Shown here piece after piece: positions 42,601 to 53,694 of a stretch of 64,000 nucleotides of DNA; position 1 is the stretch's first letter, and each line of letters starts with the position of its first letter. Under the pieces are notes generated by a model. That model ran no database searches. It had not been told where the DNA came from and was given only the letters and a program-made list of their open reading frames with translations. The stretch covers positions 7,291,650-7,355,649 of the forward strand of contig CM040104.1 of the NCBI GenBank assembly GCA_022496805.1, written 5' to 3'. The translations under genes and the position numbers were made by a program. This DNA comes from Pohlia nutans (Eukaryota; Streptophyta; Bryopsida; Bryales; Mniaceae).

Positions 42601-43747
42601 GTCATTGTATGGGTTGAAGCAATCTCCACGCGCATGGTATCAAAAGATTGACACCTTTCTTGTTCATATCGGGTTCACAAAGAGCATCGCTGATCACAGC
42701 TTGTATTTCATGCAAAAGGGGCAACATGTGGTCATCGTGATCATATATGTGGATGATTTGATCATCCTTGCAAGTTGTATGAGCTCTTTGAAAGCATTGA
42801 AGGCAATGCTTGAGAACGAGTACGAGATGAGTGATCTCGGTGAGTTGCACTTTTGTTTAGGAGTTGAGTTTGTGCGAGATAGAGCAACACGCACCATAAC
42901 AATGAATCAAAGCAAGTATGTTATGGATGTGCTCAAACGCTTTGGCATGGAGGATTGCAAGCCGGTGGGCACTCCATTGGATGTGAATTCCAAGCTCGTG
43001 AAGCTCACAGATGAGGAGTATGCATTAGAGGCTCAATCTATGGTGGATGTGCCATACAAGCAAGCTGTAGGGTCATTGATGTATGCTATGATTGCAACAA
43101 GGCCAGACCTTGCGTATCCAATCAGCGTTGTCAGTCAACACATGGCAAGACCGGGTTCAAGTCATTGGGTTGCGGTCAAGAGGATCATGCGATACTTGAA
43201 AGGCACAAGTGATGTGAGGTTGTGTCTTGGAGGTGACAACATTGTGTTGAGTGGGTATTGTGATGCGGATTATGCGGGTGATACCAATGATCGTAGATCA
43301 ACCACGGGGTACATGTTCAAAGTTGGATCGGGGGCCGTTTCGTGGAATAGCAAGCGTCAACAAACCACGGCCACGTCAATGGTTGAGGCGGAGTACATGG
43401 CGACGAGCCACGGTACGAAGGAGGCCATTTGGTTGAGGCAACTAATGGCGGATGTGAGATGCACTCAAGAGGATGCTACAACAATCATGTGTGACAACCA
43501 AGGGAGTATGTCATTGGCGAAGAATCCAACGCATCATTCACGTACAAAGCACATTGATGTGCAATATCACTTCATTCGAGAAAAGTTAGAGATGAAGGTG
43601 ATAGAGTTGAAGTATTGTCCAATGGAGCACATGGTGGCGGACGTGCTCACAAAGGCTCTTGCGAGAGATCGACATCAAAGACTAGTGGTGGCATTTGGGC
43701 TCCAAGGCTTCGGCTATTCGCAAAGTGGGAGTGTTGAAGTAGGATGA
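39674..43747 (+). CDS. Copia C Gag-Pol polyprotein
   Basis: 1,357 codons from ATG 39674, nearly the same protein as copia A. Substitutions relative to A include FRSDNDGEF for FRSDNGGEF beside the second integrase Asp, GKLDED for GELDED in RT, ATSMVEAEYM for ATSTVEAEYM in RNase H, and AKPCNIHE for AKLCNIHE in Gag. The frame is open and the catalytic residues remain, but the changes at conserved sites suggest mild decay. With its 5' LTR split by B, normal expression of this copy is unlikely. Confidence 0.94.
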   Translation: MASFEGEGPKVVDKFDGVNFHLWKFKMEMVMAEKELWEIVEGTEEPPESTAEARVRTAYTRREKKAFAILALNHSDSQLSHIRSCKTPAEAWAKPCNIHEAKSLVNILFLRRKFFTIKMEENDDMLAHINKVKALADQLNGADVNITDGDIVMTLLESLPPSHEYLIVAMESRPIAELTLDYVTSRLLHELSRRKENETRGDSAALVAKQSKSGASGSSTDKVCYYCGKKGHLAKFCYKRKREESANNTKVNDAGDEYAFMTSLSCCSDDGDEYAMMASDVSCNGSVIDWIVDSGASSHMAPIRTCFQSYHVISPKNVILGDHTVLQAVGKGSIVVDTEVKGRVKTITIHDVLHVPKLKANLLSVRHLVMKHLRVEFSDEGCFVLSPSRQEVAIIHEVNGLYQIKFSKMHAAESATLVQSSSNEDKLALWHRRLGHLNVKSVKALRGMVSGMDLPQSHVAPSSFTCEGCIEGKQQRSPFPVDGATRATKVLEIVHSDVCGPMKTTSMGGCKYFVTFIDDFSRKIWLYPIKAKSKCFEKFKEFKALVEKQSEHKIKVFRSDNDGEFMSNQFGELLKKEGIARQTTTPYTPQQNGVAERANRTIVEMARSMLHAQNLGLDLWAEAVVTAVYTRNRCPTSAVQNMTPEQAWSGRPPRVEHMRTFGCIAFAKVPDSQRTKLEAKATKCVFLGYCEGTKAYRLMSLETKKIIRARDVTFCENSKVENNLDDGPSGRSGDKPAIVDQSSKSPVIDIVDEDEDDEDGGDEEHIEERPLKTKNGEKKAQATAVEENASSSDRRYPERNRRPLGEWWKNHILPQGEEEHANVALLDAPLTIREALSCDDANKWEQAMQEEYKSLMDNGTWELTPLPKNRSAIGCKWVFRAKRDATGDVVRYKARLVAKGFSQIEGVDFHETFAPVAKFTTIRCILAIGAAMDLEMHQMDVKTAFLNGKLDEDIYMVQPEGFVQRGNENLVCKLNKSLYGLKQSPRAWYQKIDTFLVHIGFTKSIADHSLYFMQKGQHVVIVIIYVDDLIILASCMSSLKALKAMLENEYEMSDLGELHFCLGVEFVRDRATRTITMNQSKYVMDVLKRFGMEDCKPVGTPLDVNSKLVKLTDEEYALEAQSMVDVPYKQAVGSLMYAMIATRPDLAYPISVVSQHMARPGSSHWVAVKRIMRYLKGTSDVRLCLGGDNIVLSGYCDADYAGDTNDRRSTTGYMFKVGSGAVSWNSKRQQTTATSMVEAEYMATSHGTKEAIWLRQLMADVRCTQEDATTIMCDNQGSMSLAKNPTHHSRTKHIDVQYHFIREKLEMKVIELKYCPMEHMVADVLTKALARDRHQRLVVAFGLQGFGYSQSGSVEVG

Positions 43748-44050
43748 TTGCGTGGGCTGAAATTGCTCATAGCCAATGCGCATTAGCTAGTGTAGATGAT
43801 GCGAATGAGCTAGAGTTGCAACTAGTGAAGTAGTACTAGTTAGAAGTAATGAGAATTGGGTCTCCGAAGTGATATGGGCTGATCCTAGTGTAATAGGGGT
43901 GGAGTATGGGCTGATGTCCCATATGGTTTGCCAAGGGGACTCCCTTGGGTGTGCTACTTAAGAGGGGCAGCCCATGAGTAAAGACTATCTCTTTCCTATG
44001 CATTCCAAGTGTTTGTGTGAGGCTTTGGCATTCTAATCTAACCTTCAATA
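43732..44050 (+). repeat. Copia C 3' LTR
   Basis: 319 bp, preceded by CAAAGTGGGAG (43721-43731) and followed by target duplication GTCGT. Confidence 0.92.
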
Positions 44051-44391
44051 GTCGTATGATCTGCATGCCCATCGTGAGGCCGACGTTGTCTTGTGACTTG
44101 AGTTTACTTGACGCTGACTTCGTCCATGGCTATCGCGAAGGAGCTGCAATTTTCTACGTTTCCACGACGGATGAGCAAGGTGTTGTTCAAATGTTCACCG
44201 ACGCAGACCATCAATCGTGGAATGCGCATTGGAGAGCTGCGGATCTACGCTTCGAGCAATTCTTGCGCAGTAAGCCGTCTCTTCAACATCTGAGCAATAT
44301 GAAGTTTTTTGTCTGCGATGGCAACCACCATCATCAAGCGTGGATGAAAGTCATCTATGCCATATTTAACTATTTTTGGACTATTCATTGA
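44051..44391 (+). pseudogene. G2 downstream exon, severed by copia C; DGNH-motif domain
   Basis: Directly after the GTCGT duplication the frame reads MICMPIVRPTLSCDL, YREGAAIFYVSTTDEQG, HQSWNAHWRAADLRFEQFL and NMKFFVCDGNHHHQAWM. The reading frame is the one used at 32703-32924, so the two parts belonged to one exon before the insertion. The FFVxDGNHxxxAW pattern resembles ParB/sulfiredoxin-like domains of plant and algal proteins of unknown function, with His where Arg is usual. The true exon end is probably near the AAAG at 44347; the frame stops at 44391. Confidence 0.5.
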
Positions 44392-44530
44392 ATTCTGGAC
44401 TATGTGGAGTCCAGAAAAAGCAAAGGAAAATGAAAGGGCCTTAGTAAAACCATGCCCCACTGTAATGAATAATGAATGATTTGAATGTTTGGATCAGGAG
44501 ATCTCCCGATATAGTGCTGTTCTGGAAGAA
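44392..44530. repeat. Extra tandem unit inside the spacer edge
   Basis: 44462-44530 repeats the unit found at 44578-44651, with a palindrome-like copy GATCAGGAGATCTCCCGATA near 44492. It adjoins the right arm boundary. Confidence 0.7.
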
Positions 44531-44919
44531 CAAATGTCATCTTATAATTGCATGAGTGAAAATGTATGGACAAAGTAATGTAATGAATAATGTATGATTT
44601 GAATGTTTGGATCCGGAGATCTCCCGATATAGTGCTGTTCCGGAAGAACAACAGTCATCTCATAATTGCATGAGTGAAAATGTATGGACAAACTAAGTAA
44701 TATAACAATACAAATAACACACATAGACCGAAGAAAGAAGAAGAAAAATAGTTATCGACGAAGGGAGATGGTGAAATAGTCATTTACATTACAAAAATGA
44801 GTTACATGAATAAGAGGTATTGTCATGAAAGTCATTCGACTGAATGGCCCATCAAAGTGCCACTAATACGTCCAGTACACATGGCCACGAGATTGTAACT
44901 GACGAACTATATGTAATGT

Positions 44920-45521
44920 CTATTGCTCTACTCTACTGGTGTACCATTGCCTGAGTGATCTCCTACATAATTTCCCATCCATAGGTGTGTTCTGGAGGAA
45001 CTCAGTAACGGAGTCATAATGAACCAAATCCATAATGAATGGAAGTAAGGCTGTGCAGACGTCTGGTATGACGTTTCGCGGATTAGGTAGGTGCATTTCA
45101 CCCTTCCAAGGAATCGGGAAATAGCAGGAATGATTTCCATTCATTACATTCTTCCATTCACAATCATCAACCATGAGAACATTACCCGGTTTGCAAAACC
45201 TACAAGTTTTAGTACCCATTGTAAGTCGCTGCAGCAACTTCTGGAAGAATGGATAAGGCTTCTGTCGAACACACTTGTCCTGACCATACACAAAAAGCAA
45301 TTGCGATCTAAGCTCCACTGGAAGTAGATGCGCTAAGACAAGGTCCAAGCGGGATGGGGGCATACATGACCATATTCCGACGTGGAAAACTTCCAGAAGC
45401 ATTCGAAAGAAAGGTCGAATTCCAGACGGAAAATGACATTCGCTAAGTCCAGCAACGGCGGGCTGAATCCTTTATAATCCTCGAAGCACAGAACGCCATT
45501 CACTGAGAGAACTATCGCCTT
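44920..45521 (-). pseudogene. NIF-B, right-arm copy
   Basis: Same as 21578-22179: SVNGV in place of DxDx, HVGIWS, VYGQDKC, LMVDDCEW, with the same frame break. I see no difference from the left copy in the coding parts. Confidence 0.6.
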
Positions 45522-45912
45522 CTGCACAGTTGAAATACAAATATCAGGACATTTTTACAGAGACAAAACATCGGGGGATCTTCCGATGTTTGTAAACGAC
45601 GAATTTGCTAACATAGTTCATCGGGGGATATCTCGATGGTGCCACCCAACGCCATGGCACACAGAGGTCGTCACAATTGAACTAAAAATGTATTACCACA
45701 GCAAAGCGAATCAACGACAAAAAAAATTCAAAGTTCCAAAACTCCACTGAATTCACAAAGACAATTGCAAAACCAGAGGAACTCCGTAATTGAATTTGCT
45801 ATCAAAGATGAGCGTGCTACAGCTTCATTACATGGTCATGAGAGAGAAAAGTACATTTGACAATAAAGAACTCTAAATAAAATGAGATGTCGAAAATCCA
45901 AAGTCATTTGAA

Positions 45913-46506
45913 CTATACTGCAACGCCCCTCAAAATCTGAACTGCCAAGTCCGACGATCGGTCCACTGGTAACTGACCACCCGGAAGCGGGGCCCGTTTC
46001 ACATATTCTGTGACAACTTCGCTTGATCTGAATAGACCCTCCAGCCACGGTTGCAGGTGCATGGTAATAAACCTATCCCCATCATCACCGGACCAGGTCG
46101 GGGGGTGGACAGCGCTATGAACATCGTTGAGAAGGTTCTTCTGTGGACTATCATCCACTAGTAGGACATCCTCAACGGACTCCAATCCCAGCAACTTAGC
46201 GAAGACATTAAGATTCTTCAGAAAGAACGGCTTGTGTGGATTTGACGACTCCACGTATGACGAACGAGTGCAATTGCTTTGGCTAAGAACCTACACACCC
46301 TCTCGTTTCAAGGAGGTACCCTGAAGAACAACATCGACCACTCGAGAAATATTCTTGTCCGCGATGCTGGTCCAAAAGGATACCAGTGCTTGAGAAGAAA
46401 GCCAGTCCAGGAAAGCAGAGCAGCCAGGTCTTAGCTTTACAGAGCGCTCTGTGCCCGCTACATACCCCCCACGGTAAATGAGAACCCCATTTAAGTCTAG
46501 TACAAC
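45913..46506 (-). pseudogene. NIF-A, right-arm copy
   Basis: Mirror of 20593-21186, including DLNGV, WTS, the in-frame TAG (46291-46293) and VLLVDDSPQKN. Shared stop means the lesion, if it is one, predates the duplication or was spread by gene conversion. Confidence 0.65.
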
Positions 46507-47858
46507 CGAATACCTTCAAAGGGGTACCTTTCCGATCACCTTTTCTGGAATGGAGGATGGGAGACGGGGCCCTGAAAAATCCAACAAAAATATAGGTATG
46601 ATCAGAATTCAGCATCGGGAGGGGCCATCGCACGCTACGGTCGCCTCCCTGGCCGTTTTGTACAAACAGTACAAATTGTACAAACTGTACAAAACGCACA
46701 ACGTTCAATATTCCAGCACCGACCTACAACACCATAGATTGCTCGACACGTCAAGTGGATTCCGATTCGAATGCCACACGGAAGGTGACGATTGGTCCAT
46801 ATTGTACAAAATGTACAAATACTGCAAAATCAAGTACACACTTGTACAAAAAGGAATCTATAGAGGATTTTGAAGGGCCAGAGCTTATTTTTAGACAAAA
46901 TTCTTTGATGTGCCAAATGGAAGTGAAAATTTTAGTTCCATCAAAATTAAATTTTTGGCCCCTCTGCACCATTAAGTCTTATACTTGAATTCCCAAAAAA
47001 AATTCAAATAATTTGACATTAACCTCATGTTTGGGGCCCCAACAATAATCCCATATTTCTCAAGTTTTTCAACTATATACTAACATTTAGTATAATCAAA
47101 TAGTAAGGCATGGTAGTTAAAGAGTAGAAGATTACGTAAAACTCTTTCAAATGTAAGGATTAAAAGTATAAGTTGACAAAATGAGTACAAACATGTAAAC
47201 TTGAATCTGTGACGGTACAAACTTTGACATTTTGTACTCATAATGATGCATATTTTGCATGCAAATAAAATTTTCTTGTGCAATCTTCAATGTATGCAAG
47301 ATGTAAGACTATGCCTATTTATTATTTTGACATAAAGTAGAAGTAATTAGGGGGGATTTGGGTCTAAACCCTTACTATGCCTTGAAACTATGTCGTGACT
47401 ACAAATTCGTACAACCGTAGTGTGCTTTCACCCGGAGATCCCTTGATACAGATGTGCAATGAATTCCTAAAGCGCCTACGGCGGACACTATACGTACTAA
47501 ACTCTTCCAATATGAGGACATGTACATTTTCTGAGGGTAAAACAAGTCTGTGGATATACATATGACTCCTACACAAATATATCTGTCTAGATACCTTTCG
47601 CACGGGCGTCCAAATTCGAATCTTGGACAACCGATGAATTGCGATCGGGGTGGACAATTACAGCAAAGTTCCCGGCCTTAGACGTCGGCATCTGGTAAAG
47701 GTTTTATTTCAAAATTATTAGTAAATGGGATGCTACCAACATAGTCCTTGTAAACGAACTCGTGAGCCTCTCTAACTGCTTGAAGATACTTAGCGCTGCG
47801 AGAGGGTGGGCAGTAATTCCTTTGCTGGAACATGTGTTCAATTACCTGATCCCTGATA

Positions 47859-50800
47859 CTAACAGGAAGTTTCGCTACAGTGCCTTTTTCCCTTAACCTT
47901 CCTCTCAGTGCCCTTCTTGACTCTCATTCCGGTGCTAGGCCCTCTCTTACCCTTGCTTCGTGTGATCGGGGGGCCCGATGCAGTTCCCAAGGGAAGGGCC
48001 GGCTGAAGGGACCGTTGCAACTGCTTCATCCCCTTCCGCAACACTAGCTTCTCTACATCCCGGAGGTGACTAGATTTCAAGTCCTCCACGACTGGATCAA
48101 GCTCAATGGATACCTCCGTCATTGCCTTGTCCGGGAGCCCTTCATATAAATCCAGGTCTGGGTCCTCTTCATCCGCGTCGCAGTCCTTGACATCGTCACA
48201 GTCCTTGACTTCCGCGTCACAGTCCTTGACATCGTCACAGTCCTTGACTTCCGCGTCACATGTCTTCTTCTCCGGGCTGAACGCGTCCAAATCCTGCAAA
48301 GTGTCGTCAACAACATCTTCGTTCATGACGGGTGCCTTCAGATGCGACTGACGGGTCTCTTTGGGAAATGTACTCTGAGGCGGGGGGCTGGATGGGATCA
48401 CAATAGGAAGGATCAGCGAAATGTCATCAGCGCCCTCGTCAGTGACGAGGGGATCCAGTGGATCAGCTGGATTGGCTTCTAACATCGGGATATCTCCCGA
48501 TGATGGGATGCTCCGTGCATGCTGAGGATCACCTACTCCTCTCTCAGTCTCACCCTCTTCAAGACGAGGAAACCCTTCCGGGTCCGCAGCATCCCGCTTC
48601 GGCCCCTCCGCATGCCCGTCCGCTTCCGCAGGAACTCGTGCTTGTTCCGCAGCATCCCTTTGCGGAACCGTAGAATGCAGTTCGACATTCATGGGATATT
48701 CGTGCAGCTCCTCAGCATCCTGTCCCCTTTGTCCCGCGCCACCTTCAGGATCCTGAGCCTCTCGCTGATGAGATGGCGTTGCGTCCTCCATCGGGGGATC
48801 CCCCGATGATATTTTCATGTCCACCAAGGACCAGGCTAGGTCCTTGGTGTTGCCTGACATGGCGGCCTGATCGCTTCGTGGCGTGGAGGAGTCCCCAACG
48901 TGAGATTGGTCAATCGTGGGATCCCCCGACGCAGCACCACTATAGACGACTTGGGAGTGCAGCAGTCCCTGCAATATGAGCGCAGTACACCATTATCGGT
49001 ATGAAAAGCTGCAGTCCAGGAGAATTTGGATTGGAGTAAAATGGTACAAGAATATTACAATGTGTTGGAAATTAACCCGATGAGCAGTGCTAAAGCTCTA
49101 CCGAGGTGCGAGGGCCTAGCTACTCTTTGGAACCTACCGAAGTGGTATCCTCAACAACCTCCATTTGCGTCTCCCTCTCAAAAGCCTCCAAATCTTGCCC
49201 TGCTGGAGATGTATCGTTGATAGAGTCTTCTGGCACAGACGGCGGATCCAGCGTCTCGTCAGAGTCGGTTTCGGACTCATCATCCGGAGTGCGTTCCTGG
49301 CCTTGTTGTGTGTCATCCTGACCACCTTCATCACCACCCTCTTCATGGGTGCCCTCACTATCTCTGTCACTACCATCCTCCCCACCTTCGAGTAGCAAGA
49401 CGTCTGGGGCAACTGAATCCTTGTACAGTATGTCCCAGATCTGCTTCGACGTTCTCTGAGCCAGTTCCTTCTCATCTTCAGAGAAGACAAGTTCGAGGAC
49501 CATAGTCAGGTTTTCCTGTAGACATGCAGACGGGAAGTCAGAAGTGATGTAATGCAAACAGCACACTCTAACCAAATGGAAAGTTCAATATCATGGCGAA
49601 TGGTTCAGAAGTGTAAGAGAGCCTGGTGTAAACTGCCAGGTCCATCGGGGGATCCCTCGATGATTTGAAACCCCCTTACCATCATTCTAAACGAGACCGG
49701 TCCATCGAGGGATCCCACGATGGCCTCTCGTTCTTACAGAGTCCAAGGGGTGCAGACAGCAAACTTACAAGTCCAAGGTGGGTGAAGTGAGCCCCGCCGT
49801 TGACATTTACAAGTACCATATTCTCTTTGAGGTGCGGCTCGAAGAGAGTACAAAGCGCGGCCAGCTTTATCGTTGGTCGACCACTTCGTTTCCATTGCTG
49901 GATATTTTCCGTAATGTCCTTGGCCAGATACACTGCGTCCATGGCAGTCTTCCCACTAAAATAATCCCGGAAGTTGAGCTACATCGACTGCGTCGCCACA
50001 TATCCGAAGCAGAAAATTATGTACACAACGTAGGAAGTACCGACAACGGGGTCGGGAAATCCGTCCTCGCGGGAGGGAACGTAGTGGACCACATGCCAGT
50101 TCCACACCTTCTGCTTTGATGTCCGCAGGCGGGATTCCATGTGCGATACTATAGCATGGAATCCCGCCGCGTCTGTGAAGAGCACTGCCCCTGAGCGAGC
50201 AAAGAGTGACCCGTTTCGTTCACTGCCGTCCAGAGGTTCAAATATACGATTCATCTTGCTCTCGTCCAGCACCTCTGCTTTCACTGGCATGTCGTCCTTT
50301 GCATCAAACAGGAAGTAGAAGAACAGGTGTGTTTTCCCCCCTCCTCTCCATTGAAACACATCTTCACTTCCTATTAGGCCAGCAATGTCGGGCCTAAGCC
50401 TGTCCAATACTACGCACTTGTACTTCGTCGCAAACTTGCTCTGGATGTCCGATGCAACCTCTGCTTGCTTCGTTGCGTATATGTGTGCGTCCCACATCAC
50501 CTTGACCATGTCAGGTAAGTCGTTCGGATCAGACGTCTTGTTCAGGTTCCTGTTCCGGTCGTCCAACCACTTCTTTCCCACAGTCGATGCATACGCCTCA
50601 TCCAGCCAGCTCTCCAACTCCGCACGAGTGATGGACTTCTCCTTGGCAAAGTCCTCCCAGTCCTGCGAAGAATACATAACGTATGTGCTCTTACGGCTTG
50701 GAAGCTCCCACTTCAGAAAGTGGTTCATCAACTCGTTCTTCATCAGCCTGACCAGTCGCTCCCTGGTTCCTGCTGCAAGAAGAGACGGTATTCTTGCCAC

Positions 50801-53694
50801 TTTATCACCTTTGGTGGCCTTGGAGCTCTTCACAGAGATTTCTTTTCTCTCCACAAGGTCAGCAAGGCAGTGGATATCCTCTGAGCGCAAGCCGTATAGC
50901 GCTTTCAAGTCATGCTGGAGAAAGGGCTTGCGCTTCAGGTCATAGTTCTTCTGCACATTCCCTTGCGCATCTGGCAGCTTCCCCTTGATGTACTCTTTTT
51001 CAATCTCCATCCATCGGTCGACTGCGTTGTCGTCCTCAGTAAAGAGTAGGGGAATCTTGCAGTTCTTTAGCTCTGAGTCCTTCACGTTCGTGAAGATCGA
51101 TGCGAGAGCAGGAATAAAGTCCTGCATACGAGACACAAAAGAGGTGTTAGTAGCGCTCTCCAATGAGCTTGTTGTCATCGGGAGATCTCCCGATGATAGT
51201 AAATTTGAGGAAGGTTCTCAGAGGCCAGAGCGCAGTCCATGGGGAGGGAATACAGTCTTACCAGGAATTCCTGAGGGTGCTGCCGTCCTTGTGAAGATGG
51301 CTTGGGACAATTCATCTCTTTCCACTTGATTCGGGCATTCAGCACCTGCATCATGAATGTGTGCTCCTTTTGCGGGCCAGCCATATCCTGGTTTAGTACG
51401 CGCGAGAGAAGCATGAGCTTGATGTGGTCAGTCTTGGGCGCCCACACTGGAATGATTGAGAACGTGGACGCCTTGGCTTTGTCAGCGTCATCAATTTCGC
51501 CACTCTCGACGAGATTTCTGTAGCACTGAACCGTATGCTGACCCCCAATAATGTAGAAGTTTGTAGAGCTTTTTATTTGATGCCTCTCCGGAGGACTTGT
51601 GAAGAACTCTACAGTTTTATTATCTCCATACGGTCCCCTCTTCAGTGGAAGTACAGTAATTTCTCTATCTGTTCCACTGTACCTCGGAGCAATGCGCGCC
51701 TGGTTCGTCAAGGCTTTTAACCTGTCCTCAATAAGTCCGCGGTAGACGCAGGTACCTGGAGGGGCCCTGTGCAGCTTTGAGTAGTGCACAATGATTTCCT
51801 TATCGTTGTCATCCTTCAGCTTCTCGTGGCCCCACTTGTACAGGGGTTCGAATGCTTGGCTATACAAGTTTTTCATCTCAGTCTGCTTGGACTTGTCGAG
51901 CTTCTCAATATCCGAAGCTGACATTGTCACACACTGCTGAAGGGTAAGTTTCTCATCAGCCTTGCCTTTTTTGGGCTTCCCCGCGACAGGCACCACAATT
52001 TCCCCGTCAGTGCCCAAGGCGGATTTTCGTTTTGTGCCTCTCTTCTTGGGAGGAGCGGGGTCAGTCCGAGCCTGCGCTGGACCTGGAGCAGCAGGTGCAG
52101 AATCAGCGTGCGCCTCCTCGATTTGGTCCCACTGCGACTGAAGATGTTGAGGAGTCCAGAGCGTCTTGTCCTCCGGGAAGAACATGTATCCTCTCGCAGT
52201 GAGGAATTCACACTGTTCCAGGCTAAGCTTGCACAGGTCCAGGATCAGTCCATACGTCATAATTCGCTCGGACTTTGGGAGCTTCTCCTCCACCACCATG
52301 ATAGATGTCTCGTTGTCAAGGCCTTGAAGTTCGACGACATTTAGGCCAATCGGGGAGTGGATCCGCTTGTCCTTAGAGAGGTAGGGGACAATGACGGCCG
52401 TGCTTCCTGCCATATCCTTCCATGACATGGCCCATGTGGTGACCTTCTGGTCGCAGCGGAAAACTGCGCTCGGCTTCGATTCACCATTGAATATGAAACC
52501 ATGGATCCAACTATCAATGAATGGGTACAGCTTCACGGGTCGGCTGTCACTTGGTGGATCCTCGATTTGCTCATTTCTGTAGAACGACCAGAAACCAATG
52601 TTGGTCAAATTCTTCCTCCAAAGCCATAAACAATTTAACAACTGGGATCATCGGGAGATCTCCCGATGACTTTGATACAGTCGAACGCACGAGGGGCTGT
52701 GCATAGAGCTTACTCTACAACAACTATCAACACGGACCACGAAATTCGCAGAGGGAGGGAAGGGGCTATGAAGTCATCGAGAGATCCCCCGATGGAACTG
52801 GCACTATCCACAGGATGGGAAGGGGGTACCAACGCATCGAGGGATCTCCCGACAGACCCGGAAAGTTCCAGAGGTAGGGAAGGGGCTTTGATGTCATCGA
52901 GAGATCCCCCGATGGACCTGGCACTTTAAACAAGAAGGGAAGGAGGTACCAAAGCATCGAGAGATCCCTCGATGGACCTAGAAACTTGCAGAGGGAGGGA
53001 AGGGTCTGTATCCGTCATCGAGAGATCTCTCGATGGACCTTGCACTTTCCACAGGAAGGGAAGGGGGTACCGACGCATCGAGGGATCCCCGATGGACCTG
53101 GAAATGTGCACAGGAATGGATGGGGCTTCGAAGTCATCGAGAGATCCCACGATGGACCTGGCACTTTCCACAGCAAGGGAAGGGGTACCAACGCATCGAG
53201 GGATCCCCCAATGGACCTGGAAATGTGCACAAGAATGGATGGGGCTTCGAAGTCATCGAGAGATCCCCCGATGGACCTGGCACTTTCCACAAGAAGGGAA
53301 GGGGGTACCAATGCATCGAGGGATCCCCCGATGCAATTAGCACTGTCCGTACGGTTTAGGGTTTAGGGTTTAGGGTTTAGGTTTTCTGGTTTACGGTTTA
53401 TATTTCAAGTTTCAAGATTAGGGTTTAGGGTTTATATTTATGGTTTAGGTTTGGGTTTTCCATTATCCTAGATGTGGATACCCTTAATTTGTTACACTGT
53501 AACGTCCTTAATCTGAGCACTCAAACTTCCTCACCTTTCACTACGACAGGGATTATGTGCATTCCACAAAACTACTGCAATTCCAAATCATTGCATGAAA
53601 TATTTCAATAAGCATAGAATTCCTGGGTAAGTGAGACTTACGGGTCTTCCCAGATTCTTGCGGTCGTGGGCGCTCTCGATGAAGTGCCTGCCAT
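47859..53694 (-). CDS. G1, right-arm copy
   Basis: Mirror exons: 53642-53694, 51262-52576, about 50045-51121, 49769-49978, 49138-49515, 47859-48968. All splice sites identified in the left copy are kept. Differences seen: a synonymous GAA/GAG in exon 6 and two intronic changes (near 49557 and 49983). The +1-frame extension is also present (47678-47857). Both copies keep long open frames with almost only silent or intronic changes, which fits either very recent duplication or conversion between arms. Confidence 0.65.
52649..53333. repeat. Palindrome array in G1 intron 1, right-arm copy
   Basis: The eleven palindromes of 13766-14450 in reverse order with the same variants, including the 19-bp one. 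Confidence 0.9.

Larger units (their letters stand above)
32925..44050 (+). mobile_element. Copia C: Ty1/copia element, 5' LTR split by copia B
   Basis: 5' LTR is 32925-33036 plus 38499-38705 (319 bp once B is discounted); 3' LTR is 43732-44050 (319 bp). Target duplication GTCGT at 32920-32924 and 44051-44055. The LTRs differ at about four bases, so C is older than A. Its sequence is the same family as A. It lies in a coding exon of G2. Confidence 0.93.

Noticed and set aside
26062..44050. Envelope gene or retrovirus-like ORF in the copia elements
   Set aside because: No frame follows RNase H before the polypurine tract; the polyprotein runs into the 3' LTR.
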